The translations under genes were made by a program, and so were the position numbers. The notes under the pieces were generated by a model. The model was not told the DNA's origin and ran no database searches. It worked only from the letters and a program-made list of their open reading frames with translations. Shown here in pieces: positions 34,425 through 43,701 of a DNA stretch of 64,000 bases; the stretch's first letter is position 1, and each line of letters opens with the position of its first letter. Origin of the DNA: Prevotella sp. (GTDB taxonomy: Bacteria > Bacteroidota > Bacteroidia > Bacteroidales > Bacteroidaceae); assembly GCA_016291495.1 (NCBI GenBank), contig JAEEXI010000012.1, positions 1 through 64,000 of the forward strand, in the 5' to 3' direction.

Positions 34425-34921
34425 TTGTTCTTTTTATTTTGAGTTTTCTGTTTTTTCTTCTGAGCCTTGATACGTGTTATCTTTGCCTGACACGTACTGC
34501 AAATACCATAGATATATAATGAGAAACCATCTTTACGGAAGCGTTTCAAGTGCATATTGCTGATGGTCTCAGTAATCTGAGGAGCTTTTATCTCCGTTAC
34601 TTTTCCACACATTGTACAAATCTGATGACTATGACTGTTGTTATCATAGCATGCTTCATATTTTGTCTGCCCTTGAAAACGATGACGAATCACCAATCGC
34701 AGTTCCATAAACAGCTTTAGAGTGTTATAAAGTGTAGCACGACTGACAGGGAAGTTATTCTCTTCTGACAGTTTCTCGCCTAACTCGTCAAGTGTAAAAT
34801 GGCCATTGATATCATAGACAGCATCCAATATCGCATAACGCTCTGGCGTCTTACGATGGTTGTTCATCTCTAGATAACTGGTCAATATCTGTCTGACGGT
34901 AGTCCTAACACTTTCTTTCAT
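34421..34921 (-). CDS. Fur-family transcriptional regulator
   Basis: The 166-residue protein has a winged helix (about 10-85; RKTPERYAILDAV, SRATLYNTLKLF) and a C-terminal dimer and metal domain with HSHQICTMCGK and CSTCQAKI, giving the two CxxC pairs of the structural zinc site. The tail is very Lys/Gln-rich. Whether it senses iron, zinc or peroxide cannot be decided; zinc uptake or peroxide (PerR-like) control are both possible. I chose ATG 34921 because the longer frame from 34951 begins inside the promoter box (34949-34956). It leads the purA-hisS unit with a 4-base overlap. Confidence 0.88.
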   Translation of the reverse strand: MKESVRTTVRQILTSYLEMNNHRKTPERYAILDAVYDINGHFTLDELGEKLSEENNFPVSRATLYNTLKLFMELRLVIRHRFQGQTKYEACYDNNSHSHQICTMCGKVTEIKAPQITETISNMHLKRFRKDGFSLYIYGICSTCQAKITRIKAQKKKQKTQNKKNK

Positions 34922-34948
34922 CGAATCAATAATGCCATAAAAACCGCA

Positions 34949-34956
34949 CAAAATTA
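34949..34956 (-). promoter_or_regulatory. Promoter -7 box for fur-purA-hisS
   Basis: On the minus strand this reads TAATTTTG, 27 bases upstream of the chosen fur start. It lies just downstream of the preceding HEAT-repeat gene. Confidence 0.65.
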
Positions 34957-34988
34957 CAACATTTTATTTAGAATACGGCATTATCAAT

Positions 34989-35609
34989 TTAAAAAAATTC
35001 TAAATTAAGACTTTTAAGCGCACTTTTTGCCATTCGTTCATACACAAGACCTAATTCCGAAAAGCGGATTATACTCTGCATAGCGGCTTTACGAACCATC
35101 ATGGAAGAACCTTGCAAAGCTGCCAAAACCTGGTCAATAAACTCATTGATGCCTCGCTCATTAGGTTCTTGTTTGTTCATAAACAGTCGTGAAAGGATAT
35201 GAAAACCACACAACTGTTCCAACTCTTTGTCTGATGCAATCCACTGATAAGCTTTCTCTGGAGCGAAAGGAAGATACTGATACAGATTGAAGGCGGCCTG
35301 TTCAGCTATCTCTTGTGAAGGTGTCTGTTCCATCCAGATATCCACCACTTCTGACATCATCTGTTCAGCAGGCATAATCATCGTGGCAAGAATCTTACAT
35401 TCTCTCACATCTGCCTTCCAAAGTTCGATGGCAAGGTCATAATCCTTTCCTATTTTTTCTGCCTTTTCTCTCAACATAAGAATAGATGCGCCCCAGTTGA
35501 GTTTGTATTCTACTCCCTTGTCACGCATCGACTGAGCAGTTTTTCCATCCATCAGTTGTCGGAAAGACTGCTTGATTTCCTTGACTCTCTCCTGTATTTC
35601 CTTGTTCAT
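34989..35609 (-). CDS. HEAT-repeat protein, AlkD/DNA alkylation repair-like
   Basis: The 206-residue all-helical protein has the look of the DNA-alkylation-repair (AlkD) HEAT family. Signs are an RDKGVEYKLNWGASILMLREKAEKIGKDYDLAIELWKADVRECKILATM region, given in outline (about 28-76), with the typical 'LA..LW....REeKxLA' pattern, and a later RKAAMQSIIRF helix. AlkD proteins excise N3- and N7-alkylated bases. Several members lack glycosylase activity, so the function is not assured. It overlaps the dipeptidyl peptidase III stop by four bases and is the last gene of an AraC-DPP III-HEAT unit. Confidence 0.75.
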   Translation of the reverse strand: MNKEIQERVKEIKQSFRQLMDGKTAQSMRDKGVEYKLNWGASILMLREKAEKIGKDYDLAIELWKADVRECKILATMIMPAEQMMSEVVDIWMEQTPSQEIAEQAAFNLYQYLPFAPEKAYQWIASDKELEQLCGFHILSRLFMNKQEPNERGINEFIDQVLAALQGSSMMVRKAAMQSIIRFSELGLVYERMAKSALKSLNLEFF

Positions 35610-37549
35610 ATCAATGTACCATATTCTGAGCTATAACGTAACATCTGTTGCGCATAACCCTCCGTATAGTCTACTTCTATATCAGTTATCTCTCCTTGTT
35701 CGTCTCTCACAGGAATCAACTTAGGGTTGATAAAGCCCTTATACGGTGCTAAATTCAGGCGCTTATAGCGTTCCAATATCTCTGTATGGACGACAGGATC
35801 GACCTTCACAGCATAACATTCTACCAAATGCCTCGCAGCGTCATAGTCACCTTCACTCTTGATGCGCTGTATTTCTGCCAACAGCTTGGCGAACAATCTG
35901 CGTAGTTCATCATAGTCATGAATCTGCACATAGGTCTTTCCTTCACGCTTAACTATGGAGATGGCATTACCATTCTCATAACACCAATGAGCAATGAGGG
36001 CACGATTCCGCATGTGCGCCTCCTCAATCTGGCTGCCTGGCTGAATGCGAATCAACTGCGTCAGCAGACCATTCATAATATAACTATAGTATTGTGACTT
36101 AAACGCCTCCTGATTGGGTGTCAGTCCCAACTCTACCAACTTAGCGTCTGCGATATAATATAAGCCGAAAAGATCAGCTCTTGCCTCCTCTATCACATTG
36201 CCATACGACTTCAATGCATCAGGATCCGTGCCAGGAAGCAGTTGTCCACTGCCATGTCCTAAGCACTCATGAAGATCAGTATGGAGATCATCGCAAATAT
36301 CTCCATATTGTTCTATCAGTTGTAATGCCTCTGCATCAATGACGAACTCCTCCTTAAAACCATTCCCATGAGCTGCTTTATTATAAGCATCCGTGATATT
36401 ACTAATAGTAATGCTCTTGCTACCATACTGTGCTCTAATCCAATCGGCATTGGGAAGATTGATGCCGATAGCGGTAGAAGGATACTCATCGCCTCCCAAC
36501 ATCGCTGCACAGATGGCATTAGCAGTAACACCCTTTACCTGTTTCTTGCGGAAACGAGGGTCTATGGGAGAATGATCCTCAAACCATTGGGCATTCTGAC
36601 TAATCGTCTGTGTACGCTTTGTTGCCTCAAGGTCTTTATATTCAACAAGTCCTTCCCACGAACCTTTCAAACATAACGGGTCACCATATACTTCTATAAA
36701 GCCATTAATGAAGTCAATCTTACCCTCATGTTCACTCACCCACTCTTTGCAATACTTGTTGAAACACTGCAGGTCACCTGTACGATAATAGGCAACCAGA
36801 TCATCAATAATCTGTTTCTGTTGATGGTTCTCCGCATCATTTTTCGCCTGCTCCAGCCAATAGACAATCTGTTCTATCGCTTTGGAATACTTTCCTCCGA
36901 TGCGCCACACTTCTTCACGAAGTGTTCCATTGTCTTTCACCAACGTACTGTTCAGGCCAAACGAAGGAGGCTCTTCACCTTGATAGGCGTTCTTCTGTTG
37001 CAGATAGAAGTCTTCCGCTTCCTGTTGTGTGACATGCTGATAAAAATTACAGGCGGAAGTCTTCACCAAATCGTCTCCATCATTCTTGTTGACACGTTTG
37101 GGAAGTATATCTGGATTGAAGATAACTGGAAATAACTCGCTGCAGAATGTTTCCAAGTTCTCATCTTTCCTCAATGGAAGACAACCAATGGGGAGCTGTT
37201 TTAACGTCTCTCGCAGATACGCTTCGCTGAATGCCGGTTGGAATTTCTCACAACCATAATGATGATAAATACCATTTGAAAACCAGATACGTTTCAGATA
37301 GATCTCCAATGCTCGGAACTCTTCTGTGTCATGAGAGACAGAAGGAGCCGTATATATGACCTCCAGCATCTTTCGGATACGAAGATTGTATAATCCAAAC
37401 TGGTCGAAAGTGATGTCACGACCATAGAGTGTTGCCTGTGACAGTGCATAGATGTATCGTTTCTGACACAAAGTTAACTGCTCAAATCCGTTTAATCGGT
37501 ATCTGAGCAGTTGAAGGTCGGCAAAGCGCTCGTCTGAATAGCTAAACAT
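35606..37549 (-). CDS. Dipeptidyl peptidase III (M49 metallopeptidase)
   Basis: DPP III removes dipeptides from the N-terminus of oligopeptides. The 647-residue protein carries the M49 zinc motif HECLGHGSG (HExxGH, near residue 445) and the second motif EEARADLFGLYY (near 475), which supplies the third ligand. There is no signal peptide, so it is cytoplasmic. I chose ATG 37549 (MFSYSDERF) because the YSDERFADLQLLRY opening is the typical start in Bacteroidota homologues; an in-frame ATG at 37600 would lie inside the AraC gene. It overlaps that gene by eight bases. Confidence 0.9.
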   Translation of the reverse strand: MFSYSDERFADLQLLRYRLNGFEQLTLCQKRYIYALSQATLYGRDITFDQFGLYNLRIRKMLEVIYTAPSVSHDTEEFRALEIYLKRIWFSNGIYHHYGCEKFQPAFSEAYLRETLKQLPIGCLPLRKDENLETFCSELFPVIFNPDILPKRVNKNDGDDLVKTSACNFYQHVTQQEAEDFYLQQKNAYQGEEPPSFGLNSTLVKDNGTLREEVWRIGGKYSKAIEQIVYWLEQAKNDAENHQQKQIIDDLVAYYRTGDLQCFNKYCKEWVSEHEGKIDFINGFIEVYGDPLCLKGSWEGLVEYKDLEATKRTQTISQNAQWFEDHSPIDPRFRKKQVKGVTANAICAAMLGGDEYPSTAIGINLPNADWIRAQYGSKSITISNITDAYNKAAHGNGFKEEFVIDAEALQLIEQYGDICDDLHTDLHECLGHGSGQLLPGTDPDALKSYGNVIEEARADLFGLYYIADAKLVELGLTPNQEAFKSQYYSYIMNGLLTQLIRIQPGSQIEEAHMRNRALIAHWCYENGNAISIVKREGKTYVQIHDYDELRRLFAKLLAEIQRIKSEGDYDAARHLVECYAVKVDPVVHTEILERYKRLNLAPYKGFINPKLIPVRDEQGEITDIEVDYTEGYAQQMLRYSSEYGTLI

Positions 37550-38006
37550 GTTGTCTCTTCTTTTTAGAGCGTTTGACTTTCTGTGACGGATGAGTTTCAA
37601 AATGTTTCATACGATAATCACGCGGAGTCATATTCAAGAATTTAAAAAACGAAGCATAAAATGACTGGCGGTTGGCAAAACCGACCATATCACTCACTTC
37701 CTCCATCGTCAGACTTTGATAACGTTTGTCAACCATAATGGTCATCGCCTCCTCAATACGGAACTTATTTACAAACGATGTGTAATTCATATGAAACTGT
37801 ACATTGACTACAGCAGAGATATAGCGAGTATTCGTCCCTAAATCCTCTGCCAGCTTCTTTGCAGAGTAATCCTTGTCCTTGTATTTTTTTTGCATGACAA
37901 TGACATATAGGATCTTTTCCTTCAGTTCATCCATCAACTGAGGATTTACCAAAGTCCGATAGGCTGCCTCCTTGACTTTTTTCTCAGTGATATTATACTT
38001 TGCCAT
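37542..38006 (-). CDS. AraC-family helix-turn-helix regulator
   Basis: The 154-residue protein consists of a short N-terminal helical part (about 1-40) and an AraC-type double helix-turn-helix (about 45-140; YSAKKLAEDLGTNTRYIS and MEEVSDMVGFANRQSFYASFFKFLNMTPRDYR in outline), followed by a basic tail. It has no separate ligand-binding domain. It is the first gene of the unit with DPP III and the HEAT protein and may control that unit or a stress or membrane target. The promoter box TATATTTG is at 38051-38058. Confidence 0.85.
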   Translation of the reverse strand: MAKYNITEKKVKEAAYRTLVNPQLMDELKEKILYVIVMQKKYKDKDYSAKKLAEDLGTNTRYISAVVNVQFHMNYTSFVNKFRIEEAMTIMVDKRYQSLTMEEVSDMVGFANRQSFYASFFKFLNMTPRDYRMKHFETHPSQKVKRSKKKRQHV

Positions 38007-38050
38007 AGCCGTAATGATTAAATAATGATTGATAATGTATTAATACTTTG

Positions 38051-38058
38051 CAAATATA
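38051..38058 (-). promoter_or_regulatory. Promoter -7 box for the AraC gene
   Basis: On the minus strand this reads TATATTTG, 45 bases upstream of the start. The sequence GACAAATATAGTTAAAAAA at 38121-38139 nearly repeats the surrounding bases (CAAATATAGTAAAAA), giving a direct repeat of about 15 bases spaced 72 bases apart; it may be an operator pair. A right-reading TAACTTTG (38112-38119) lies next to it but has no gene downstream. The remaining bases to 38262 show nothing else. Confidence 0.5.
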
Positions 38059-38262
38059 GTAAAAATTTTTGAGAATCGTACTTTTTTGAACAATTTTTTA
38101 GAAAAAAGAGATAACTTTGTGACAAATATAGTTAAAAAAGGAAAAAAGACAGCGAAATTGCGGCATGCCTATAGAAAATTTTTTCATAGTTAACGAGAAA
38201 GTTTTTCATGGCTTAGCAATAAAAAATACCGCTATGTGATAAAGTCTGAAATCTATAATCGT

Positions 38263-39579
38263 TCAAGGACGGAGGTCTTGTAACTTGATGTCACGAAGAG
38301 AACGGAGATAGTTAGAGCGCTGTTCCATTGCACTTTTCCATTGTTCAGAGAATAAATAAGATACATCAAGATCCAACTTCCATTCTCCATATGACTCCAA
38401 ACGGTCTATCATTACGCCAAGAGTCAGATTGCTGATATCCTCTGCAGGTAAGAAATGAGAAGTTTCCCCTTTTTCATCACTGGTCAATTCAACTATCAGT
38501 CCCGCATCTATCAACTCAACCAAAAGATCGTTGACAATACGGATAGGTATTCCTGTATCAAAACGTAGGTGCGAAGCAGAATATGGTTTCTTCCCATCAG
38601 CGAAACGACCACAGATATAGCTCATCAGTAAAGCGCACAACATAGTACGTGATCGATGACTGAGTTCGTTGGTATCTGCATCATAGTCATAATAGTCAAG
38701 ATACTGATTGGCATAGCATAGTTCTGCACCAAACAAGCAGATAGTCCATGATATCTGCACCCATAACATGAATAACGGAAGAGCTGCAAAAGAACCATAA
38801 ATCGCATTGTAACCCGACAAGAAAATCTGAGAATGAATATAGAATAACTGTAGTCCTTGCATGGCGATACCGGCAAGAATACTAGGTACAATTACATGTT
38901 TTGCCTTCACATGGGTATTGGGCATGAAAGTATAAAGAGCAATAAACATCACAGACATCAACACATAAGGAATAAGGTCGATGAGAAAACGAATGGCAGG
39001 TCCCAACATCAGATAATCAGGCATAGAATCAGCAATAGTCGCCATGAAAATGGATATACCTGATGTGACAACGATGATAATAGGGAAACAGAAGAACATT
39101 GCCATGTAATCTGTAAACGTTCGGAATATACTACGTGGTTTCGTCACCTGCCATATCTCGTTAAAGGCATCCTCAACATTACTCACCAGCATTAATACCG
39201 TGTAAAGCATAAACAGCAGACCCACGCCCAAAAAAATACCGCTCTTCGTATGAACCAGATAGCTATTAACAAACCCAATAATAACCTCTGCCACTTGTGG
39301 CTGCGACTCAAAGGCTTCCCTAAACCAAATTTCGATATATTTACTATAGCCAAAACCACGGGCAATAGCAAAGACGACGGCAAGAATAGGCACAATGGCA
39401 AGCAGTGTACTATACGTCAACGCTGCAGCTCTCGTCATCACTCGTTTCGAAATAAAAAAGCGGATAGTAATGACCAATTTCTTCAGTATCTCCACCAACA
39501 GAAACACCATTGGAGAGACATCGTTCTTCGTAATCCTCCACATATCAGTTTCGAAGAACTGGATGATTCGTTGTATCAC
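38263..39579 (-). CDS. YihY/BrkB-family inner-membrane protein
   Basis: The protein (about 438 residues from GTG 39579) has six hydrophobic segments of the YihY/virulence factor BrkB family. The conserved MTRAAALTYSTLLAIVPILAVVFAIARGFGY region (given in outline, about 45-75) and a C-terminal cytoplasmic winged-helix-like part are present. The transport substrate is unknown. Start choice is open: ATG 39615 lies inside the RNase P RNA 3' end and upstream of a promoter box at 39595-39602, so GTG 39579 (giving about 12 residues before the conserved DMWRI) is preferred; ATG 39543 would remove that segment. Confidence 0.85.
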   Translation of the reverse strand: MIQRIIQFFETDMWRITKNDVSPMVFLLVEILKKLVITIRFFISKRVMTRAAALTYSTLLAIVPILAVVFAIARGFGYSKYIEIWFREAFESQPQVAEVIIGFVNSYLVHTKSGIFLGVGLLFMLYTVLMLVSNVEDAFNEIWQVTKPRSIFRTFTDYMAMFFCFPIIIVVTSGISIFMATIADSMPDYLMLGPAIRFLIDLIPYVLMSVMFIALYTFMPNTHVKAKHVIVPSILAGIAMQGLQLFYIHSQIFLSGYNAIYGSFAALPLFMLWVQISWTICLFGAELCYANQYLDYYDYDADTNELSHRSRTMLCALLMSYICGRFADGKKPYSASHLRFDTGIPIRIVNDLLVELIDAGLIVELTSDEKGETSHFLPAEDISNLTLGVMIDRLESYGEWKLDLDVSYLFSEQWKSAMEQRSNYLRSLRDIKLQDLRP

Positions 39580-39594
39580 TTTACTCAATGTCCT

Positions 39595-39602
39595 CAAAAA
39601 TA
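39595..39602 (-). promoter_or_regulatory. Possible promoter box for the YihY gene
   Basis: On the minus strand this reads TATTTTTG, directly after the 3' end of rnpB. It may overlap the T-rich tail that terminates rnpB. Confidence 0.45.
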
Positions 39603-39608
39603 AAAAAG

Positions 39609-40001
39609 AAAGCACTGTCTCTATAAGCCGGGTTCTGTAACTTCCTCATACAAGAAAGATGTCTGTCATTTATCTACTCCGTAAGTCACCCTACGGATCT
39701 AGCATTCTACCCTCCATCGTATTTCTCGAACGGACAGCTCTCAGACGATGGTATACGCGAACTTGCAGCCCCCAGATGGAACAGCCCGACGATCACCCGC
39801 CGGCTGGTGGTCTCTTACACCACCTTCTCACCCTTGCCCAAAAGAGCGGTTGTTTTCTTCTTCCATATCCAGCCGTCACCGACTGCTTCCACTTTCAGAA
39901 GTGGGGCGTCCTCTACTGCCCGGACTTTCCTCTTGTACCCTTCCCCCTCACCATAAAGGCAGAGGCAGTTGATACCAGCGACAGACCGAGACACTGCTTT
40001 C
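39609..40001 (-). ncRNA. rnpB: RNase P RNA, bacterial class A
   Basis: The minus strand carries the RNase P RNA catalytic subunit that matures tRNA 5' ends. The conserved core GAGGAAAGTCCGGGCA (near 39916-39931) and the 3' ACAGAACCCGGCTTAT (39622-39637) are present. The P1 helix is clear: AAAGCAGTGTCTC at the 5' end (39988-40000) pairs with GAGACAGTGCTTT (39609-39621) with one G-G mismatch. A TATCTTTG promoter box (40008-40015) places the start near 40001. The length is about 393 bases, in the normal range. A T-rich tail follows P1. Confidence 0.95.
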
Positions 40002-40007
40002 CGACTG

Positions 40008-40015
40008 CAAAGATA
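40008..40015 (-). promoter_or_regulatory. Promoter -7 box for rnpB
   Basis: On the minus strand this reads TATCTTTG, about seven bases before the mature 5' end predicted from P1 pairing. Confidence 0.8.
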
Positions 40016-40091
40016 AGCAATAATCATCAAAAAGAGTCATTAATACCAAGAAATAATATGATTTTTATTTGATTATGTCCTCTTTTCTTTG

Positions 40092-40099
40092 TACCTTTG
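40092..40099 (+). promoter_or_regulatory. Promoter -7 box for lon
   Basis: TACCTTTG. The in-frame ATG at 40097 lies inside the box, so translation must begin later; ATG 40109 is nine bases downstream. Confidence 0.75.
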
Positions 40100-40108
40100 C
40101 ACTTTATT

Positions 40109-42571
40109 ATGGAAGAAAAGATAACAATGTATATGGATAATAGAAACAGGTCGTTCTCAATGATTGCCGACGTAGAAGGCGAATATAGTGACCTCAGCAG
40201 TGTAGAGATTCCCGAATCCCTTCCTATATTAACTGTACGCAACATCGTATTGTTTCCTGGTGTTGTTGCCCCTATTCTTATCGGACGTGATGCTAGCATG
40301 AAATTAGTGCGTATGGCAGATAAAACTGGACAATTGATGGGTGTTTTCTGTCAACGTGATCCAGAAACTGAGCAACCCATCCGTGCCGACCTTTATGATA
40401 TCGGTGTATATGCCAAAGTATTGAAGCTATTAACGTTGCCAAACGGTAATATCACAGCAATTGTCCAAGGATTGGGACGAATAAAGTTGTTGGAACTTCT
40501 GAAATACAAACCTTATCTTGTAGGGCGTGTGGAATCTGCCCCAGAAGACGAACCGGAAAAGAACGATAAAGAGTTTTATACGGCTATTGAAGACTTGCGC
40601 AATCAGACTACGGAATACATTAAATTGAACGACGAGATTCCCGAAGAGGCAGCCTTTGCCATCAAAAACGTCGGGAATAATATTATGGCGCTCAATTTTA
40701 TATGTTCCAACCTGCCTTTCTCGGTAAAGGAAAAGATGAAGCTCTTGATGATGTCATCTATCAAGGAAAGATTGTTTAACACCATGAAGATTGTCAACCG
40801 TGAGATAGAGCTTCAAACTTTGAAACTAGATATTCGCAACAAGACGCGCGATGATATTGACGAGCAACAGCGCAATTACTTTCTGCAGCAACAAATTAAA
40901 AACCTTCAGGCAGAAATGGGCAATGAGAGCTCGCCAGAGAAAAAGGAGCTACTGGAAAAAGCGATGTCCAAGCAATGGGGCGAGGAAGTTGAGCGTATCT
41001 TTTATCGTGAGATTGACAAACTTGATCAACTTAACCCACAAAGTCCTGATTTCAATATTCAGCTGACCTACCTTCAAACATTAGTATCACTGCCTTGGAA
41101 TGAATGCACGGAAGACGATCTGAACCTAGACCGTGCGCAGAAGATTTTGGACCGTGATCATTATGGCATGGAAAAAGTGAAAGAACGTATCCTCGAATAT
41201 ATTGCCGTTCTCTCCCTACGTGGTGACTTAAAGTCACCAATTCTCTGTCTATACGGTCCTCCTGGAGTTGGTAAGACAAGCCTTGGAAAATCCATTGCTG
41301 ATGCTCTCAACCGTAAATATGTACGAGTCTCCTTAGGTGGACTGCATGATGAGGCTGAGATCCGTGGACATCGTCGCACCTATATCGGTGCTATGCCAGG
41401 ACGTATTATCAAGAACATCCAAAAAGCTGGTTCTAGCAATCCAGTGTTTATCCTTGACGAGATTGATAAAGTTACACAAAATACACACAATGGCGATCCT
41501 GCTTCCGCAATGTTGGAAGTGCTGGATCCTGAGCAGAACAATGCTTTTCACGACAACTATTTGGATGTAGACTACGACCTGTCGAAGGTGCTTTTTATCG
41601 CCACCGCAAATAATCTCGGCACCATTCCGAAACCTTTACTTGACCGCATGGAGATTATAGAGGTCAGTGGCTATATCACAGAAGAGAAATACGAGATTGC
41701 CAAACGCCATCTGATCCCCAAGGAAAAAGAGAATACAGGATTGACTGACAAGGGACTGACTTTCAACAAAGCGGCCATTGAGAAAATCATAGAACAATAT
41801 ACCCGTGAAAGCGGTGTGCGCCAATTAGAGAAACAAATCAACAAAGCGCTCCGCAAAATGGCTTTCCAGAAAGCCAAAGACGGCCAACTACCTTTTTTAA
41901 AGATATCTCCCACAGAATTAGAGGGGCTACTCGGTAAACCACCATTCTATCGTGACATTTATCAAGGAAATGCTTACGCAGGTGTTGTGACAGGACTTGC
42001 TTGGACTAGTGTAGGTGGCGAGATTTTATTTATTGAGACTTCTCTCTCAAAGGGAAAAGGTTCCAAACTTACCTTGACTGGAAATTTAGGAGATGTCATG
42101 AAAGAGAGTGCTGTCATAGCATTGGAATATGTAAAGGCACATGTGGACGTTCTCAATATCGACTATCGTATTTTTGACAACTGGAATATCCATATCCATG
42201 TTCCAGAAGGAGCGACCCCGAAAGACGGTCCTTCTGCAGGAATTACCATTGCCACCTCTATCGCATCGGCGCTTACCCAACGTAAAGTCCGCAAGAACAC
42301 CGCCATGACAGGTGAGATAACCCTACGTGGCAAGGTATTACCCGTAGGCGGTATCAAAGAGAAGATTCTTGCTGCTAAGCGCGCCGGTATCACGGATATA
42401 CTGATGTGCCGTGAAAATCAGAAAGATATCGAAGAGATTCCTGAGATGTATTTGAAAGGAGTCAATTTCCACTATGTGGAAAATGTGCAGGATGTCTGGG
42501 ATTTTGCATTAACAAAAGAGGTCGTAGAGCATCCCCTGGATTTCACCATCCCTGAAGAAGAGAAAAAATAG
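40109..42571 (+). CDS. lon: ATP-dependent protease Lon (endopeptidase La)
   Basis: Lon degrades misfolded and regulatory proteins in the cytoplasm. The protein (about 820 residues) has the N-terminal LON substrate-binding domain (about 35-240; [15 protein letters not shown]), the AAA+ module with Walker [10 protein letters not shown] near 385 and Walker B FILDEIDK near 447, and the S16 protease domain with catalytic Ser in DGPSAGIT (near 708) and Lys in [14 protein letters not shown] (near 750). Starts at 40109, 40127 and 40133 are all possible. It leads the lon-tgt-lptF/G-helicase unit. The promoter is of the housekeeping type. Confidence 0.96.
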   Translation: MEEKITMYMDNRNRSFSMIADVEGEYSDLSSVEIPESLPILTVRNIVLFPGVVAPILIGRDASMKLVRMADKTGQLMGVFCQRDPETEQPIRADLYDIGVYAKVLKLLTLPNGNITAIVQGLGRIKLLELLKYKPYLVGRVESAPEDEPEKNDKEFYTAIEDLRNQTTEYIKLNDEIPEEAAFAIKNVGNNIMALNFICSNLPFSVKEKMKLLMMSSIKERLFNTMKIVNREIELQTLKLDIRNKTRDDIDEQQRNYFLQQQIKNLQAEMGNESSPEKKELLEKAMSKQWGEEVERIFYREIDKLDQLNPQSPDFNIQLTYLQTLVSLPWNECTEDDLNLDRAQKILDRDHYGMEKVKERILEYIAVLSLRGDLKSPILCLYGPPGVGKTSLGKSIADALNRKYVRVSLGGLHDEAEIRGHRRTYIGAMPGRIIKNIQKAGSSNPVFILDEIDKVTQNTHNGDPASAMLEVLDPEQNNAFHDNYLDVDYDLSKVLFIATANNLGTIPKPLLDRMEIIEVSGYITEEKYEIAKRHLIPKEKENTGLTDKGLTFNKAAIEKIIEQYTRESGVRQLEKQINKALRKMAFQKAKDGQLPFLKISPTELEGLLGKPPFYRDIYQGNAYAGVVTGLAWTSVGGEILFIETSLSKGKGSKLTLTGNLGDVMKESAVIALEYVKAHVDVLNIDYRIFDNWNIHIHVPEGATPKDGPSAGITIATSIASALTQRKVRKNTAMTGEITLRGKVLPVGGIKEKILAAKRAGITDILMCRENQKDIEEIPEMYLKGVNFHYVENVQDVWDFALTKEVVEHPLDFTIPEEEKK

Positions 42572-42573
42572 AA

Positions 42574-43701
42574 ATGACATTCGAACTGCAACATACAGAC
42601 TCTGCAAGTGAGGCGCGCACAGGACTGATTACCACTGACCACGGACAAATCAGGACTCCAATTTTTATGCCTGTGGGAACGGTAGGCAGCGTCAAGGGAG
42701 TACATTTCTCAGAACTGCGTGAACAAGTAAAGGCACAAATTATCTTAGGAAACACCTATCATCTCTATCTCCGCCCAGGACTGGATATTCTCCGCAAGGC
42801 AGGTGGACTTCACCAGTTCAACACCTGGGATCGTCCTATATTGACAGACTCAGGAGGTTTTCAAGTTTTCTCTCTGACGGGTATCCGCAAACTGCGTGAG
42901 GAAGGATGTGAGTTCCAGAGTCATATCGACGGTTCACGACACATCTTCACGCCAGAGAACGTCATAGATACCGAACGTATCATTGGGGCAGATATCATGA
43001 TGGCACTGGACGAATGTCCTCCTGGACAGAGTGACTATCAGTATGCCAAGAAGTCATTAGGACTTACCCAACGGTGGCTCGACCGCTGTATAAAACGGTT
43101 TAACGAGACAGAACCACTCTATGGATATCAGCAAAGCCTGTTCCCTATCGTACAGGGCTGTACGTATAAAGATCTGCGCCAGGAGGCTGCCAAGCATGTT
43201 GCCGACAAGGGTGCGGACGGTAATGCCATCGGCGGTCTTGCTGTTGGAGAGCCCACAGAAGTCATGTATGAGATGATTGAGGTGGTCAATGAGATATTGC
43301 CCAAGGACAAGCCACGTTACCTGATGGGTGTTGGAACGCCCCAAAACATCTTGGAAGCCATTGAGCGCGGCGTGGATATGTTTGATTGTGTGATGCCCAC
43401 CCGTAACGGTCGCAATGCCATGCTGTTTACCTATCAGGGAACGATGAACATGCGCAACAAGAAATGGGAGGATGATTTCTCCCCCATCGATCCGGACGGC
43501 TGTGACATCGACCGCATCCATAGCAAGGCATATCTGCATCATCTTTTCAAGGCACAGGAGCTACTTGCCATGCAAATAGCCTCTATTCACAATCTTGCCT
43601 TCTATCTGCGACTAGTCACCGACGCCCGTCAGCATATCGAGCAAGGCGACTTTGTACAATGGAAACGATCTGTTATTGACGACTTAAGACGAAGACGATG
43701 A
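42574..43701 (+). CDS. tgt: tRNA-guanine transglycosylase (queuosine)
   Basis: Tgt exchanges guanine-34 of tRNAs with GUN anticodons for the queuine precursor. The 375-residue protein has the active-site DSGGFQVFSL (about 91-100), MMALDECPPG near 145, NAIGGLAVGEP near 222 and MPTRNGRNAMLF near 275. The C-terminal zinc region reads GCDIDRIHSKAYLHHL: compared with the usual CxCxxC only one cysteine remains, with Asp at the other two places, while the final His (ASIHNLAFY) is kept. It follows lon by two bases and overlaps the next gene by four. Confidence 0.95.
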   Translation: MTFELQHTDSASEARTGLITTDHGQIRTPIFMPVGTVGSVKGVHFSELREQVKAQIILGNTYHLYLRPGLDILRKAGGLHQFNTWDRPILTDSGGFQVFSLTGIRKLREEGCEFQSHIDGSRHIFTPENVIDTERIIGADIMMALDECPPGQSDYQYAKKSLGLTQRWLDRCIKRFNETEPLYGYQQSLFPIVQGCTYKDLRQEAAKHVADKGADGNAIGGLAVGEPTEVMYEMIEVVNEILPKDKPRYLMGVGTPQNILEAIERGVDMFDCVMPTRNGRNAMLFTYQGTMNMRNKKWEDDFSPIDPDGCDIDRIHSKAYLHHLFKAQELLAMQIASIHNLAFYLRLVTDARQHIEQGDFVQWKRSVIDDLRRRR

